Source: CAXMQS01 sp036446035 (GTDB lineage: Bacteria > Actinomycetota > Acidimicrobiia > Spongiisociales > JAOTWH01). From it: a stretch of DNA of 64,000 nt. Location of the stretch: assembly GCA_036446035.1 (NCBI GenBank), contig JAZFSG010000046.1, forward strand, positions 17,343-81,342. The letters are read 5' to 3'. A model generated the notes under the pieces. The model did no database searches and had not been told where the DNA came from. It saw nothing but the letters and a program-made list of their open reading frames with translations. This document shows positions 26,746-36,204 of the stretch, piece after piece (the stretch's first letter is position 1; each line of letters starts with the position of its first letter). The position numbers were made by a program, and so were the translations under genes.

Positions 26746-27812
26746 GCGCCCCGTCCGTACAGCTCGAGGTTGGGTGCCAGTAGCTCGAGAGCCGTGACAT
26801 CGCTTGGTGCAAGACCGGCATCGCTGACACCGAGGGGCTCGACTCGCGGGCCCCACTTGACGGCGGCTGCTGCCCAACTCAAGCCGCCGCCGAAGGCCGT
26901 CATGACCAGGTTGGCGCCGGGCCGAATCCGCTTCTCCTCGAGGGCTTCGGTGATGGCGATCGGAATGGTCGCCGCCGACGTGTTGCCGTAGGAAGCGATG
27001 TTGACGAAGACCTTCTCCGGAGGAAGCTGCATCCGGCGGGCGGTGGCATCAATGATCCGAACGTTGGCCTGATGGGGCACCAGGAGGTCGACGTCGTCGA
27101 GCGTCCAGCCGGCCTCCTCCACTACATTGGTCGAAGCCTCGCCCATCTTGGTCACGGCCTGCTTGAAGACTTCCGGTCCGTCCATGGTCAGGTCGGGCAA
27201 CAGATTGTGACCGGGTCCAGACTCGGATCCCGTGTTGCCGGCGCAGAGGATGTCGCCTTGCGACCCGTCAGATCCAAGCTCCATGGCCAGCACCCCGGCC
27301 TCGTCATCAGTTGCCTCAACAACGATCGCGCCTGCCCCGTCGCCGAAGAGCACAGCCGTGTTGCGTCGCGTGAAGTCGAGCCACGGCGTCAGCCGCTCCG
27401 CCCCGATGACAAGGGCCTTGGAGGCGGCTCCCGCCCTAACCATCTTGTCGGCGGTCGAGTAGGCGTAGATGAACCCCGAACAGGCGGCGTTGATGTCCAT
27501 CGCCCCGGCGCGGGTCGCACCGATCATGTCCTGCACTTTGGAGCTGGACGCGGGGAGGAGCTTGTCGGGCGTGCAGGTTGCCAAGATCACCAGGTCGATC
27601 TGGGATCCTTCGAGTCCGGCGGCAGCCAATGCTCGCTCGGCCGCCACCCACGCCAGGTCCGTAACCGGAACATGGCTGACGCGACGCTCCTTGATGCCAG
27701 TTCGCGTCGTTATCCATTCGTCGTTGGTGTCAGCGATCTGTTCCAGATCGGCATTTGACAGGATGGCTGGTGGGGTGCACTTCCCCCAACCTGTGATCAT
27801 GGCGTGACGCAT
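26742..27812 (-). CDS. fabH: Beta-ketoacyl-ACP synthase III FabH
   Basis: Starts fatty acid synthesis by condensing an acyl-CoA with malonyl-ACP. The Cys-His-Asn triad is seen in AACSGFIYA, VPHQANVRI and ASYGNTSAAT. ATG 27812-27810 (MRHAMITGWGK, 356 residues) is preceded by GAGGGAG at good spacing; an ATG at 27833, overlapping the fabD stop, would add seven residues. Branched primers are common in actinobacteria but specificity cannot be read here. Confidence 0.95.
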   Translation of the reverse strand: MRHAMITGWGKCTPPAILSNADLEQIADTNDEWITTRTGIKERRVSHVPVTDLAWVAAERALAAAGLEGSQIDLVILATCTPDKLLPASSSKVQDMIGATRAGAMDINAACSGFIYAYSTADKMVRAGAASKALVIGAERLTPWLDFTRRNTAVLFGDGAGAIVVEATDDEAGVLAMELGSDGSQGDILCAGNTGSESGPGHNLLPDLTMDGPEVFKQAVTKMGEASTNVVEEAGWTLDDVDLLVPHQANVRIIDATARRMQLPPEKVFVNIASYGNTSAATIPIAITEALEEKRIRPGANLVMTAFGGGLSWAAAAVKWGPRVEPLGVSDAGLAPSDVTALELLAPNLELYGRGA

Positions 27813-27832
27813 TGGGCTCCCTCGGGTGGCCA

Positions 27833-28768
27833 TCAGTCTACGGGCAGCTTGAGTTGTGATGCGGCTTGAGAGATCGTCTCGGCGTCGGCCGCCGCGGCAG
27901 TGATCGCTCCGTCAACGGAACGACGCGCCATACCGGTGGTCACGTTGCCGGGGCCGAGATGCACGAATGCCCCAACACCTGCCGCTCCCATCGCCACCAG
28001 CGAGTCGCCGAAGCGAACAGGCGACGTCAACTGACGCGCCAGCGAGTCGGCGATATCGGAGCCGTATGGCATGGCGTCGGTATTACTCCACACCGGAAAG
28101 GCCGGGCCGTCGAAGTGCTGGCCCGCCAGCTCAACTCGGAAGGCTGCGGCCGCGCCATCCATGAGCGGAGTGTGGAACGCCCCTGCCACCTCGAGAGGCA
28201 CCACCCGGCGCAGGCCGAGCTCGGTGGCCCCCGAGACCAGCCAGGCGATGTCGGATTCGGCACCGGCCAATACCGTTTGCCCCGGCGCATTGAGGTTGGC
28301 TACCCACAGCTGGCCGCCATCGTCACGCCTTGCCGCGCAGATGCCTTCGAGTTCGTCCACCTCGGCGCCCATCACCGCTGCCATGCCTGAAGCGGTGTCG
28401 GCCGCTGCCGCTGCCATCGCTTGCCCTCGCTTGGCGACGAGGGCGAGGCCATCGAAGAAGTCGAGCACCCCGGCGGCAGCCAGGGCCGTGTATTCACCCA
28501 GGGAGTGACCTGCGGCGGCGCTCGGGGGTTGAGCAACCGACTCTCTCCACAGCTCCCACGCCACGTATGAGAGGGCGTAGAGGGCAGGCTGCGCGACATC
28601 TGTTCGCGTCAGGTGGTCGGCGGGCCCCTCCAGGCAGGCAGTCCGCAGCGACCAGCCGAGCACCTCGTCCGTTCGCGGTCCGAGTAGATCCGGCCGTTCC
28701 TCGAAGAGAGAGCCTCCCATCCCGACGAACTGACTCCCCTGTCCCGGGAACAACACTGCATACTCCAT
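27833..28768 (-). CDS. fabD: Malonyl-CoA:ACP transacylase FabD
   Basis: Loads malonyl groups on acyl carrier protein. The 311 residues start MEYAVLFPGQGSQ and include the nucleophile motif GHSLGEYTAL, AGAFHTPLM with the active His, and the C-terminal LGPGNVTTGM. It is the first gene of the operon fabD-fabH-fabG-acpP-fabF; the genes overlap or are within 20 bases of one another. The 73 bases to the divergent gene at 28842 must hold the operon promoter; I see no clear consensus there. Confidence 0.95.
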   Translation of the reverse strand: MEYAVLFPGQGSQFVGMGGSLFEERPDLLGPRTDEVLGWSLRTACLEGPADHLTRTDVAQPALYALSYVAWELWRESVAQPPSAAAGHSLGEYTALAAAGVLDFFDGLALVAKRGQAMAAAAADTASGMAAVMGAEVDELEGICAARRDDGGQLWVANLNAPGQTVLAGAESDIAWLVSGATELGLRRVVPLEVAGAFHTPLMDGAAAAFRVELAGQHFDGPAFPVWSNTDAMPYGSDIADSLARQLTSPVRFGDSLVAMGAAGVGAFVHLGPGNVTTGMARRSVDGAITAAAADAETISQAASQLKLPVD

Positions 28769-28841
28769 GCCCGTCTGACTCCCCCCTATCGCCGACCGTT
28801 ACCCGCTTGATTGTCCGCAGACGGGTGCCGATGATTGGCGA

Positions 28842-29519
28842 ATGCGCCCTGCCTACGCCGCTGCCCTTGTCGTCGCCATCGTTGCCGGCATCTTCGGGTT
28901 GCAAAGAGCCTCCCGGTTCGCGCCTGGAGCTGACGCCACCGTCAGGGCACTGACGACAGAGCCCGTGCTGGTGCAGCTCGACTTCTCTCCCGATGCTGAC
29001 GAAACGACGACGGCGCTGGTGCGCGCCTTGGGCGCCGCGGCCTCCACGGAGTCGCAGGAGGAGATCGCCGACGAGCTGGCGGCCCTGGCGAAGGACTCCA
29101 AGTTCATCGAACGCGTAACGACCGAGGCCATCCAGCGCCTCGACACGGACGCCGCCGCGCTCGCCTTCTCGACGACCAGGGTTGATGGAGAGGGCGACGT
29201 CGTCACGATCATCGGGATAACCATCGAGATCCTCCCCCGGGGTCATCGTGACGGCATCAGCAGGGCCCACGAGGACGGTCACGCCGCAGTGAACAACGGC
29301 ATCATCGAGAACTGCGGGGCGAGCATCGTTGCGTTCGAGGTGGGTGGCGGCACGACCGGCAACAGGCTCGTTGAGGCGATCAACGATCACATCGCGGCTC
29401 TCGAAGAACGAGCCCACGCCTATTACCACGGCGACGTCAGGGAAGGGGTCCTCGGGAGCCACGACAGAGCAGCGCGTCGGGCCATCGAGTCTCTGGAGCG
29501 CAACGGCTGCGTCGTCTAG
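28842..29519 (+). CDS. Secreted or membrane-anchored protein with HExxH motif, unknown function
   Basis: The 225-residue protein begins with a hydrophobic segment (residues 4-20) that may be a signal peptide or anchor. About residues 145-160 contain AHEDGHAAVNN, an HExxH zinc-site motif, and about 45 residues later AHAYYHGD offers a third His. This arrangement (HExxH, helix, then Y..HG) recalls small DUF922-like putative metallopeptidases. Peptidase activity is an inference; the family is not recognised with certainty. Its stop shares CTAG with the convergent aldolase gene. Confidence 0.6.
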   Translation: MRPAYAAALVVAIVAGIFGLQRASRFAPGADATVRALTTEPVLVQLDFSPDADETTTALVRALGAAASTESQEEIADELAALAKDSKFIERVTTEAIQRLDTDAAALAFSTTRVDGEGDVVTIIGITIEILPRGHRDGISRAHEDGHAAVNNGIIENCGASIVAFEVGGGTTGNRLVEAINDHIAALEERAHAYYHGDVREGVLGSHDRAARRAIESLERNGCVV

Positions 29520-30553
29520 TCGGCGGCGGCGGCTGTGATGATCTCCAACGCCTTGGTGGCGTCTGGAGCGGTCACACCCAGGTGAAAGACGATGCGGATC
29601 GTGTTCGATCCCGTTGGCAAGAGGTTGACGCCGTTGGCCCGACAAGTTGTGGAGAACTCAGCAGCCGACTTCTCCGTCACTCGGAAGTAGACCATGTTGG
29701 TAACGACGGTCTCGAGGTCAACGTCGAGTCCGGCGGCGTTGGCGATACCGGCGGCGACACTCTTCGCGTTGTCATGATCCTCCGTAAGTCTCTGGCGATG
29801 GTTGGTGATGGCGTAGGCAGCGCCGGCAGCCATCATTCCCGCCTGGCGGAAGCCGCCGCCGTACATCTGCTTGAACCGCCTGGCTCGATCGATCACCGCG
29901 CGATCGCCTACAAGAGCTGAGCCAACTGGTGCGCCGAGACCCTTGGAAAAGCACACGCTGACAGTGTCGAAGCCATACGCGTATTCACTCTCGGCGATTC
30001 CAGTGGCGGCCGACGCGTTCCACAGTCGAGCGCCATCGAGGTGCGTGCCCAGGCCCAGCTCGCCCGCTGTCGCAGCCACGGCGTGCAGATCCTGTAGTGA
30101 CCAGATGGCGCCACCGGCACCGTTGTGGGTGTTCTCAGCGGCAAGCAACGTGACCGGCTGGAACAGAGCTCCTGGCATCCCCGCGGGCGGCTCGGGGACG
30201 GCACGACGCACCTCCTCCGCGGTGAAGGTGCCCCTTGTCGAGTCCAGCTCTTTGATCGTCACTCCGGCGAGAGCATTGGCGGCCCCCAGCTCGTTGGTGT
30301 TGATGTGGGCCCTGGCTGCAGCCAGCACAACATCACCCGATTCGGTGTGAGCGCGGATCGCCACCTGGTTCGACATGGTTCCCGTCGGCATGTAGATGGC
30401 GTCTTCCTTGCCGAGGAGCTCGCTAACCATCTCCTCGAGCGCCAACACGCTCGGGTCGTCGTGGTAGACGTCGTCGCCAACCGGAGCATCGGCGATGGCC
30501 TGGCGCATCTCAGGGGTCGGTTGGGTCACCGTGTCGCTGCGAAGGTCGATCAT
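29516..30553 (-). CDS. ltaE: Low-specificity L-threonine aldolase
   Basis: PLP enzyme that splits L-threonine or allo-threonine into glycine and acetaldehyde. The 345 residues start MIDLRSDTVTQPTPEMRQAI, the family hallmark, with THLDGARLWNA (Asp/Arg of the cofactor site) and the PLP lysine in VCFSKGLGAPVGS. ATG 30553-30551 fixes the N-terminus; the frame upstream adds an unconserved piece. Divergent from glgP. Confidence 0.92.
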   Translation of the reverse strand: MIDLRSDTVTQPTPEMRQAIADAPVGDDVYHDDPSVLALEEMVSELLGKEDAIYMPTGTMSNQVAIRAHTESGDVVLAAARAHINTNELGAANALAGVTIKELDSTRGTFTAEEVRRAVPEPPAGMPGALFQPVTLLAAENTHNGAGGAIWSLQDLHAVAATAGELGLGTHLDGARLWNASAATGIAESEYAYGFDTVSVCFSKGLGAPVGSALVGDRAVIDRARRFKQMYGGGFRQAGMMAAGAAYAITNHRQRLTEDHDNAKSVAAGIANAAGLDVDLETVVTNMVYFRVTEKSAAEFSTTCRANGVNLLPTGSNTIRIVFHLGVTAPDATKALEIITAAAAD

Positions 30554-30621
30554 GGGTCGCGAGCTTAGGTGGAGGACCTTGAGTGAGTCGGCCGCGGTGT
30601 CCACAATGCACCGTCGTGACT

Positions 30622-32691
30622 ATGAGAGACCGGATACCGGTCGGGCCGGGAAGCCCGATGCACGTGCCAGGGACGTTCCCCGGTCTCTACGACCTCGCCC
30701 ACAACCTGTGGTGGAGCTGGGACACACCGGCTCGAAGACTGTGGGCCGACATCGACGACCACCGGTGGCGCGAGAATCGCAATCCACTCAGCCTGCTGGC
30801 TGCGGTTGAGCGTGAACGCTGGGCTGCTCTTACCGACGATCCCGCCTTCGCGGCTCGCTACAAAGACGTGCTCGGACGCTTCACCGAGTACCTCGCCTCC
30901 ACGGACACCTGGTACGCAACGGCTCACGGCGACAAGCTGAACGCCGGAATCGCTTACCTGTCGGCCGAGTTCGGCGTGCACGCATCGCTGCCCTTTTACT
31001 CGGGCGGCCTCGGAGTTCTGGCCGGCGACCACGCCAAGGCCGCCTCAGACCTCGGCCTTCCCCTGGTCGGCGTTGGGCTCTTTTACCGACGCGGCTACTT
31101 CCGCCAGGAGGTAGACCAGGATGGCGAACAGCAACATCACTACGCCCACATAGAGCTGTCGAGGCGACCAGTCCGTCCGGTCCTCGACGGAAACGGGAAG
31201 GCGCTGCAGGTCGCGATCGAGTTGCCCGATCGATCGGTCGCCGCCGCGGTGTGGCGCGTCGATGTCGGGCGAGTGCCACTGGTCCTGCTCGACACCGACG
31301 TCGAGGACAACCACCCTGCAGATCGGCCGATCACGCACACGCTCTATGTTCGCAATCGTGAGGCGCGGCTGACGCAAGAGCTCGTCCTGGGGATCGGCGC
31401 CGTTCGCGTGCTCGACGCCCTCGACATCCAACCTGCGGTGTGGCACATCAACGAGGGCCACGCCGCCTTCAGTCTCCTGGAACGACTCGGAGCAGCCGAC
31501 GATCCCAGCACGGTCGCTGCGAACTCGATCTTCACACTCCATACCCCGGTGCCGGCGGGAAACGAGGTGTTCGACCTCGCTCTCGTCGAGGACTACGCCA
31601 AGGTGGCGCTTCCGCAGGTCGCCTGGGAAACAGCCCGCGAGCTGGCCGCAGCTCCTCACAACGGAGGATTCAACCTCAGCTCGCTCGCCATCAGGCTCAC
31701 CTCCCATACGAACGGTGTCAGCCGGCGCCACGCCGAGGTGGCATCGGGTGACTGGTCGGATCTCATCGGCGGTCCGGCGGAGGCCATTACCAACGCCATC
31801 CACCTTCCAACATGGACCGGACCCCGGATGGCCGAGCTCTGGGAGGCGAAACTGGGAGATGCCTGGTACTCACTGGTCGCCGACCCCGCCTCCGCAGCTG
31901 AGATCAGGAGCGTTCCCGCCGCCGACATGTGGAGTGCTCACATGTATCAGAAGACGGAGATGTCGGACGAGCTGAGGCTCCGCTTGGTTGAGCAAGGCGC
32001 CCGCCAGGGAGCGCCATCGGGTCACCTGCGGCGACTCGCAGCTTCCCTTCCTCCGGAGCGCCTCACGATCGTCTTTGCCCGCCGATTCGCAACCTACAAG
32101 CGAGCCCACCTCTTGTTCACGGACATGGATCGGCTTGGTTCCATCCTCACAGCCCCCGATCGTCCGGTGCAGGTCGTATTCGCAGGGAAGGCCCATCCGG
32201 CCGATCGCGAAGGTCAGCGGATCATCGAATCGGTCATGGGCATAGCCACACACGGTGCGCTGATGGATCATGTGTTCTTCATAGAGAACTACGACATGGA
32301 CCTCGCCCGCTTTCTGGTGCGGGGAACGGATGTCTGGTTGAACAACCCGCGGCCCCCGAAGGAGGCCTCAGGTACCTCCGGTATGAAGGCAGCTGCCAAC
32401 GGCGCCCTCAACCTGTCCGTCCTCGACGGATGGTGGCTCGAGGGCTACAACGGCGACAACGGCTGGGGATGGGGCGCCACGGCGGGTTCCGACGCCGAGG
32501 ACGCAGCAGAGCTCTACGACCTGCTCGAGCATCAGGTCGTACCGCAGTACTACGACGTTGACCCCAGCGGAGTCCCGTTGCGCTGGGTGGAGATGATGAA
32601 GGAGTCCATGGCCAGCCTCGTCGGCCCCTTCAGTGCGACCCGCATGCTCGTCGACTACACGGAGAAGGCCTACACCCGGTTCGCCAGGTAG
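30622..32691 (+). CDS. glgP: Alpha-glucan phosphorylase (GT35)
   Basis: Releases glucose 1-phosphate from glycogen or maltodextrin. The 689-residue form is the short bacterial type: LYDLAHNLWWSWDTPARRLW near the start, AYLSAEFGVHASLPFYSGGLGVLAGDH, HINEGHAAF, RRFATYKRAHLLF, NPRPPKEASGTSGMKAAANGALN with the region of the PLP lysine. Start chosen at ATG 30622; GTG 30616 or an ATG at 30658 are possible. No glycogen synthesis genes are adjacent. Confidence 0.9.
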   Translation: MRDRIPVGPGSPMHVPGTFPGLYDLAHNLWWSWDTPARRLWADIDDHRWRENRNPLSLLAAVERERWAALTDDPAFAARYKDVLGRFTEYLASTDTWYATAHGDKLNAGIAYLSAEFGVHASLPFYSGGLGVLAGDHAKAASDLGLPLVGVGLFYRRGYFRQEVDQDGEQQHHYAHIELSRRPVRPVLDGNGKALQVAIELPDRSVAAAVWRVDVGRVPLVLLDTDVEDNHPADRPITHTLYVRNREARLTQELVLGIGAVRVLDALDIQPAVWHINEGHAAFSLLERLGAADDPSTVAANSIFTLHTPVPAGNEVFDLALVEDYAKVALPQVAWETARELAAAPHNGGFNLSSLAIRLTSHTNGVSRRHAEVASGDWSDLIGGPAEAITNAIHLPTWTGPRMAELWEAKLGDAWYSLVADPASAAEIRSVPAADMWSAHMYQKTEMSDELRLRLVEQGARQGAPSGHLRRLAASLPPERLTIVFARRFATYKRAHLLFTDMDRLGSILTAPDRPVQVVFAGKAHPADREGQRIIESVMGIATHGALMDHVFFIENYDMDLARFLVRGTDVWLNNPRPPKEASGTSGMKAAANGALNLSVLDGWWLEGYNGDNGWGWGATAGSDAEDAAELYDLLEHQVVPQYYDVDPSGVPLRWVEMMKESMASLVGPFSATRMLVDYTEKAYTRFAR

Positions 32692-32712
32692 GGCAGGCTG
32701 GGCGCTTCGTCG

Positions 32713-33885
32713 CTACAGGCGGTCGAGGGATCGCCGCAGGTTGCGGACCGCCTGGTTGATTCGCTTGGTGTTCTCGACGAGGGCGAATCGGACATGACGG
32801 TCTCCCGACGGCCCGAAGCCGATACCGGGTGACACCGCAACCTTCGACTCCTCGAGCAGCTTCACCGCGAAGTCGAGTGACCCCATGTCTGCGTACGGAC
32901 CGGGGATCTCGGCCCACAGGAACATGGTTCCCTGTGGCCGATCGACCTTCCAGCCTGCCCGGTTGAGGCCGTCGACCAGCGCGTCACGCCGCTCTCTGTA
33001 CACGGCGGACACCTCGGCGGGATAGTCATCGCACTCGTTGAGGGCGATTATCGATGCGATCTGGATCGGCTGGAAGGTGCCGTAATCGAGGTAGGACTTG
33101 AGTTTGGCCAGTGCTGCCACCATCTCGGCATTGCCGACGACGAATCCGACGCGCCATCCCGCCATCGAATGGCCCTTCGACATCGTGTACAGCTCGACAC
33201 CGACGTCGGTAGCACCCGGCACCTCGAGCATGCTCGGAGGCTGGTAGCCGTCGAAGATGATGTCGGCGTAGGCGTGATCGTGCACCAGCATCACTTCATG
33301 CTCCCTGGCGAAGGCGACGAGCTTGGCGAAGAAGTCGATATCGACGCACGCCGTCGTCGGGTTGTGCGGGAACGAGGTCAGGATGACCCGTGGCCGCACC
33401 GTGGAGCTCCGAAACGCTTCGGTGAGACGCTCGAAAAAGTCTGAGTCGACAGTTAGGTGCACCCGCAGCACGTCCGCGCCCGCCATCGCCGGCGCGTAAA
33501 TGTGGATCGGATAAGACGGCTCTGGCACGAGAGCGACGTCACCCGGCTCGACTAGCGTCCACATCAGGTGCGACAGGCCCTCCTTGGCACCGATCGTCGT
33601 GATCACCTGTGTGTCAGGGTCGAGTTCGACGCCGAAGCGGCGCAGATAGCGGTCGGCGACCGCCTTGCGCAGGTTGGGAATCCCCCGCGACGACGAGTAG
33701 GCGTGATTCGTCGGACGCCTCGCGGCTTCGATCAGTTTGTCGACGACCACCTGAGGCGATGGAACATCCGGATTGCCGAAGCCGAGATCGATGACGTCGT
33801 CTCCGACGCGACGCCTGGCGGCCTTCAGCTCGTTGATGGTCGAGAACACGTATGGCGGCAGACTGCCGATGCGGCGGAATTCCAA
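32713..33885 (-). CDS. Class I/II aminotransferase (AlaC-like)
   Basis: PLP fold-type I enzyme of 390 residues. It has the N-terminal motif IDLGFGNPDVPSP, AYSSSRGIPNLRKAVADRY, SFPHNPTTACVD (Asn/Pro at the cofactor) and the PLP lysine in YTMSKGHSMAGWRVGF. The sequence is close to the alanine-forming AlaC/LL-DAP aminotransferase-like subgroup, which would give glutamate-pyruvate activity, but the substrate is not certain. The start is TTG at 33885-33883, chosen because GGAGG stands four bases before it; longer frames lack a ribosome site. Confidence 0.85.
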   Translation of the reverse strand: MEFRRIGSLPPYVFSTINELKAARRRVGDDVIDLGFGNPDVPSPQVVVDKLIEAARRPTNHAYSSSRGIPNLRKAVADRYLRRFGVELDPDTQVITTIGAKEGLSHLMWTLVEPGDVALVPEPSYPIHIYAPAMAGADVLRVHLTVDSDFFERLTEAFRSSTVRPRVILTSFPHNPTTACVDIDFFAKLVAFAREHEVMLVHDHAYADIIFDGYQPPSMLEVPGATDVGVELYTMSKGHSMAGWRVGFVVGNAEMVAALAKLKSYLDYGTFQPIQIASIIALNECDDYPAEVSAVYRERRDALVDGLNRAGWKVDRPQGTMFLWAEIPGPYADMGSLDFAVKLLEESKVAVSPGIGFGPSGDRHVRFALVENTKRINQAVRNLRRSLDRL

Positions 33886-33957
33886 CGGTCCTCCTAAATC
33901 CCAGAAATCGTACAGAGCCAACGCCCAGGTTCGCCGTACCAAGGGAGTGGTGCTGGC

Positions 33958-34344
33958 CTAAGGAAGCGGTGCTGCCCACTCCAGGGCCCGGCGCAGCGGC
34001 GGCGGCGCCAGCGCCGCAGCCGCATCCACGAGCGCCTGAACGCTCTCGAGCACGGGCTGCCCGCCGTCCCAGTGTTCCTCGAGAATCTCGGTGCCCGCAG
34101 CGTCGGCGAGGCGCTTCAGCCCAGACGCAACCACGATGATGTCATCGACCTGACCCAGGAACGGAATGAAGTCGGGGATCAGGTCGATCGGAGAGATCGT
34201 GTAGCCAAGAGTCGCCAGGGCCAGCACTCGAGCCCGGAACGGGACGCGGCTATCGGCGACGAGGCGCCCGTATAGCTTGAGCAGGTTGGGGACCAGCGCC
34301 GCCGCCTGGCGTGCGGCATCCTTCCATTCGTCTCGAGTCGTCAT
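33958..34344 (-). CDS. YkvA-family protein (DUF1232)
   Basis: A 128-residue protein carrying the DUF1232 core: VLALATLGYTISPIDLIPDFIPFLGQVDDIIVVASGLKRL, a hydrophobic stretch with the conserved SPIDLIPD motif. Likely membrane-associated; function unknown in all bacteria. ATG 34344 follows the SRPBCC gene by 20 bases on the same strand. Confidence 0.88.
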   Translation of the reverse strand: MTTRDEWKDAARQAAALVPNLLKLYGRLVADSRVPFRARVLALATLGYTISPIDLIPDFIPFLGQVDDIIVVASGLKRLADAAGTEILEEHWDGGQPVLESVQALVDAAAALAPPPLRRALEWAAPLP

Positions 34345-34364
34345 CGCGCAACGGTACCGAGCAG

Positions 34365-34799
34365 CTATTCGGCCTCGGCGCGCCTCCGCAGCGATCGCAA
34401 GGCCGTCGTAACTATGTGGCGCTCTGCCTGCGAGCGCAGGAAGCCGGGCACATTGAACGCCGGCGTCACTGCCAGGGCGTAAACGACCTCGGTACCGCCG
34501 TCCTCGGTCTCGGTGAAGCGGTAGGAACCTTCCATCTCCTCGATGTCCTCGCCGGGCTCTGCCCGCCACGTCATCTGGTTGGGCGCGTCGTAGGTGTAGT
34601 CGAGAACGTAACTGATCCTCCTCACCATGGCCTCAACGTCGAAGCGTGCGGACGTGGCACGACCCTCGGCGTCGGTCTCGAGGATCTCAACCCCCTTGAC
34701 GCCCTCGGCCCATTCGGGGTAGCTCGCCAGGTCGGCGGCAACTGCGAACAGCTGCTGTGGCGTCGCCGTCGATACGGCGGTACGGACTGTTCCTTCCAT
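34365..34799 (-). CDS. SRPBCC (START-like) ligand-binding protein
   Basis: The 144-residue protein fits the polyketide-cyclase/SRPBCC fold: ATPQQLFAVAADLASYPEWAEGVKGVEILETDAEGR at the start, a run of beta strands, and a long C-terminal helix (FLRSQAERHIVTTALRSLRRRAE). These proteins bind hydrophobic ligands; the ligand is unknown. ATG at 34799. Such genes are common in actinobacteria beside lipid genes, but here the neighbours do not point to a pathway. Confidence 0.83.
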   Translation of the reverse strand: MEGTVRTAVSTATPQQLFAVAADLASYPEWAEGVKGVEILETDAEGRATSARFDVEAMVRRISYVLDYTYDAPNQMTWRAEPGEDIEEMEGSYRFTETEDGGTEVVYALAVTPAFNVPGFLRSQAERHIVTTALRSLRRRAEAE

Positions 34800-34810
34800 C
34801 GCCACGGAGG

Positions 34811-35581
34811 CTAGCGATGCAGGGGCTGGTGCACAGTCGCTCTTCCCGTCGCCCGGAAGTAGCCGATGTTGCGACAAACGGTCTCTCCAAGTCGCCATGT
34901 CGTTGCCTGGGGCTGATGTATGTCGCCGAAATAATGAAACCGTGGTCGATGGCGCTCGACGTAGTCGCGAACCGGTGTGCTGCCTTTGTGACGGCCGCCG
35001 AGCACGTCAGTCGCCAGCGGGCCGACGGCAGGCGCTACATGGGTGCACAACACATCGACGTCACCGATGCTGTCTAGCCTTCTCGCCATCTCGTCATCGG
35101 ACACTTCGCCAGGGACGCCGAGAGGTGTTGCAGTGCCACCTCCGACGATTCCCACTTCTATGCCATCGACATTGAAGACCGCGCTATCGCCAACGAACTG
35201 GGCGTCGGGGGGAAGGGCCGAGGCCAGCAACTCAGGGTCATCCACGTTGCCATAGGTGACGATGGCAGACGACCCTTCGAGGGCAGGGCAAATGTCCGCG
35301 TAGGCGATCTCGACAGCACTGAGGTAGCTCGCCCGGAACTCCTCGGGAGAACCGGGGTAGGCCTGGCGCCACAGGGCCGACGCGTCGTCCCAGCGTTTCG
35401 CCATCCGTAACCCGATCATCTCGCGAACGGCATCGCGCCCGACAACGGACGCCAGGATGCCGTCGAAGGTCCGGTAGTCGATGAAGTTGACCAGGTCCCC
35501 GAGCACGATCAGCTGGTCACCTCGGGAAGCAACCCGCCGCAGTGCCGCGGTCGCACCGTGAACATCGGAGACCAGCAGCAT
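34811..35581 (-). CDS. Metallophosphoesterase
   Basis: The 256-residue calcineurin-like phosphoesterase has SDVHG (residues 5-9), GDLVNF, a divergent GNVDD in place of GNHE/D, THVAP and GDIHQP, which together bind two metals. It resembles YfcE/MJ0936-type enzymes in size but has an inserted helical part (about residues 55-95). Substrate unknown. ATG 35581 follows the stop of the zinc-ribbon protein with no gap. Confidence 0.87.
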   Translation of the reverse strand: MLLVSDVHGATAALRRVASRGDQLIVLGDLVNFIDYRTFDGILASVVGRDAVREMIGLRMAKRWDDASALWRQAYPGSPEEFRASYLSAVEIAYADICPALEGSSAIVTYGNVDDPELLASALPPDAQFVGDSAVFNVDGIEVGIVGGGTATPLGVPGEVSDDEMARRLDSIGDVDVLCTHVAPAVGPLATDVLGGRHKGSTPVRDYVERHRPRFHYFGDIHQPQATTWRLGETVCRNIGYFRATGRATVHQPLHR

Positions 35582-36190
35582 CTACGAGGTCGCCGATCGG
35601 AATGCGAGCATCACCGTGGTCATCAGGAGAATGACGACGAAGCCGCCGACGATCGACAGCACGCGCGGTCGCAGCAACGGCACCGGCTCCCCCTGCGCTA
35701 GCCGTACCACATCAACGATGCTCATAGCCCATATCGCCACGGCAGCGACGATGAGGATGATTCCGATCAACTCGCCGACGATGACGAGCATCCCACCGAC
35801 CACCATGGCGGCTATCGCCAGGAACCCGGCGACGACGCCGATGCCACCGAAGCCGAGAGAGCCGTAACCGAAGCCCGGAAAGATGATCGACCTCCGCAGG
35901 GCCGTCTCAGGATCGAAAGCTGCTCGCTCGGTTTCGGCTCCGTAGGAGTCATAGATGCTGAGCCCACATAAGGAACACTCCGATCTGTCGACGTCGTTCA
36001 CCGTTTGACAGGCGCGACACTCCCATCCGCTGCGAGCCGGAGCTTGGACTGTTGCGGCTCCGTCTGTTGCTGGCGACTCGGGCTCGGAATCCTCCGGCCT
36101 TGACCCAAGGCTCCCGAAGCACTGGCCGCACCACTCGGCGTCCGGCGGATTGGTGGCACCGCAATGAGCACATGTCACGAGTTCCGACAT
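35582..36190 (-). CDS. Zinc-ribbon membrane protein
   Basis: The 202-residue protein has two double-Cys zinc ribbons in the N-terminal half, CAHCGATNPPDAEWCGQC (residues 7-24) and CRACQTVNDVDRSECSLC (about 58-75), then three closely spaced membrane segments (about 115-195). Such ribbons often mediate protein contacts. Function unknown. It is the second gene of a minus-strand group from queG, 14 bases after queG. Confidence 0.8.
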   Translation of the reverse strand: MSELVTCAHCGATNPPDAEWCGQCFGSLGSRPEDSEPESPATDGAATVQAPARSGWECRACQTVNDVDRSECSLCGLSIYDSYGAETERAAFDPETALRRSIIFPGFGYGSLGFGGIGVVAGFLAIAAMVVGGMLVIVGELIGIILIVAAVAIWAMSIVDVVRLAQGEPVPLLRPRVLSIVGGFVVILLMTTVMLAFRSATS

Positions 36191-36204
36191 CTTCTGAGCG
36201 TAGC

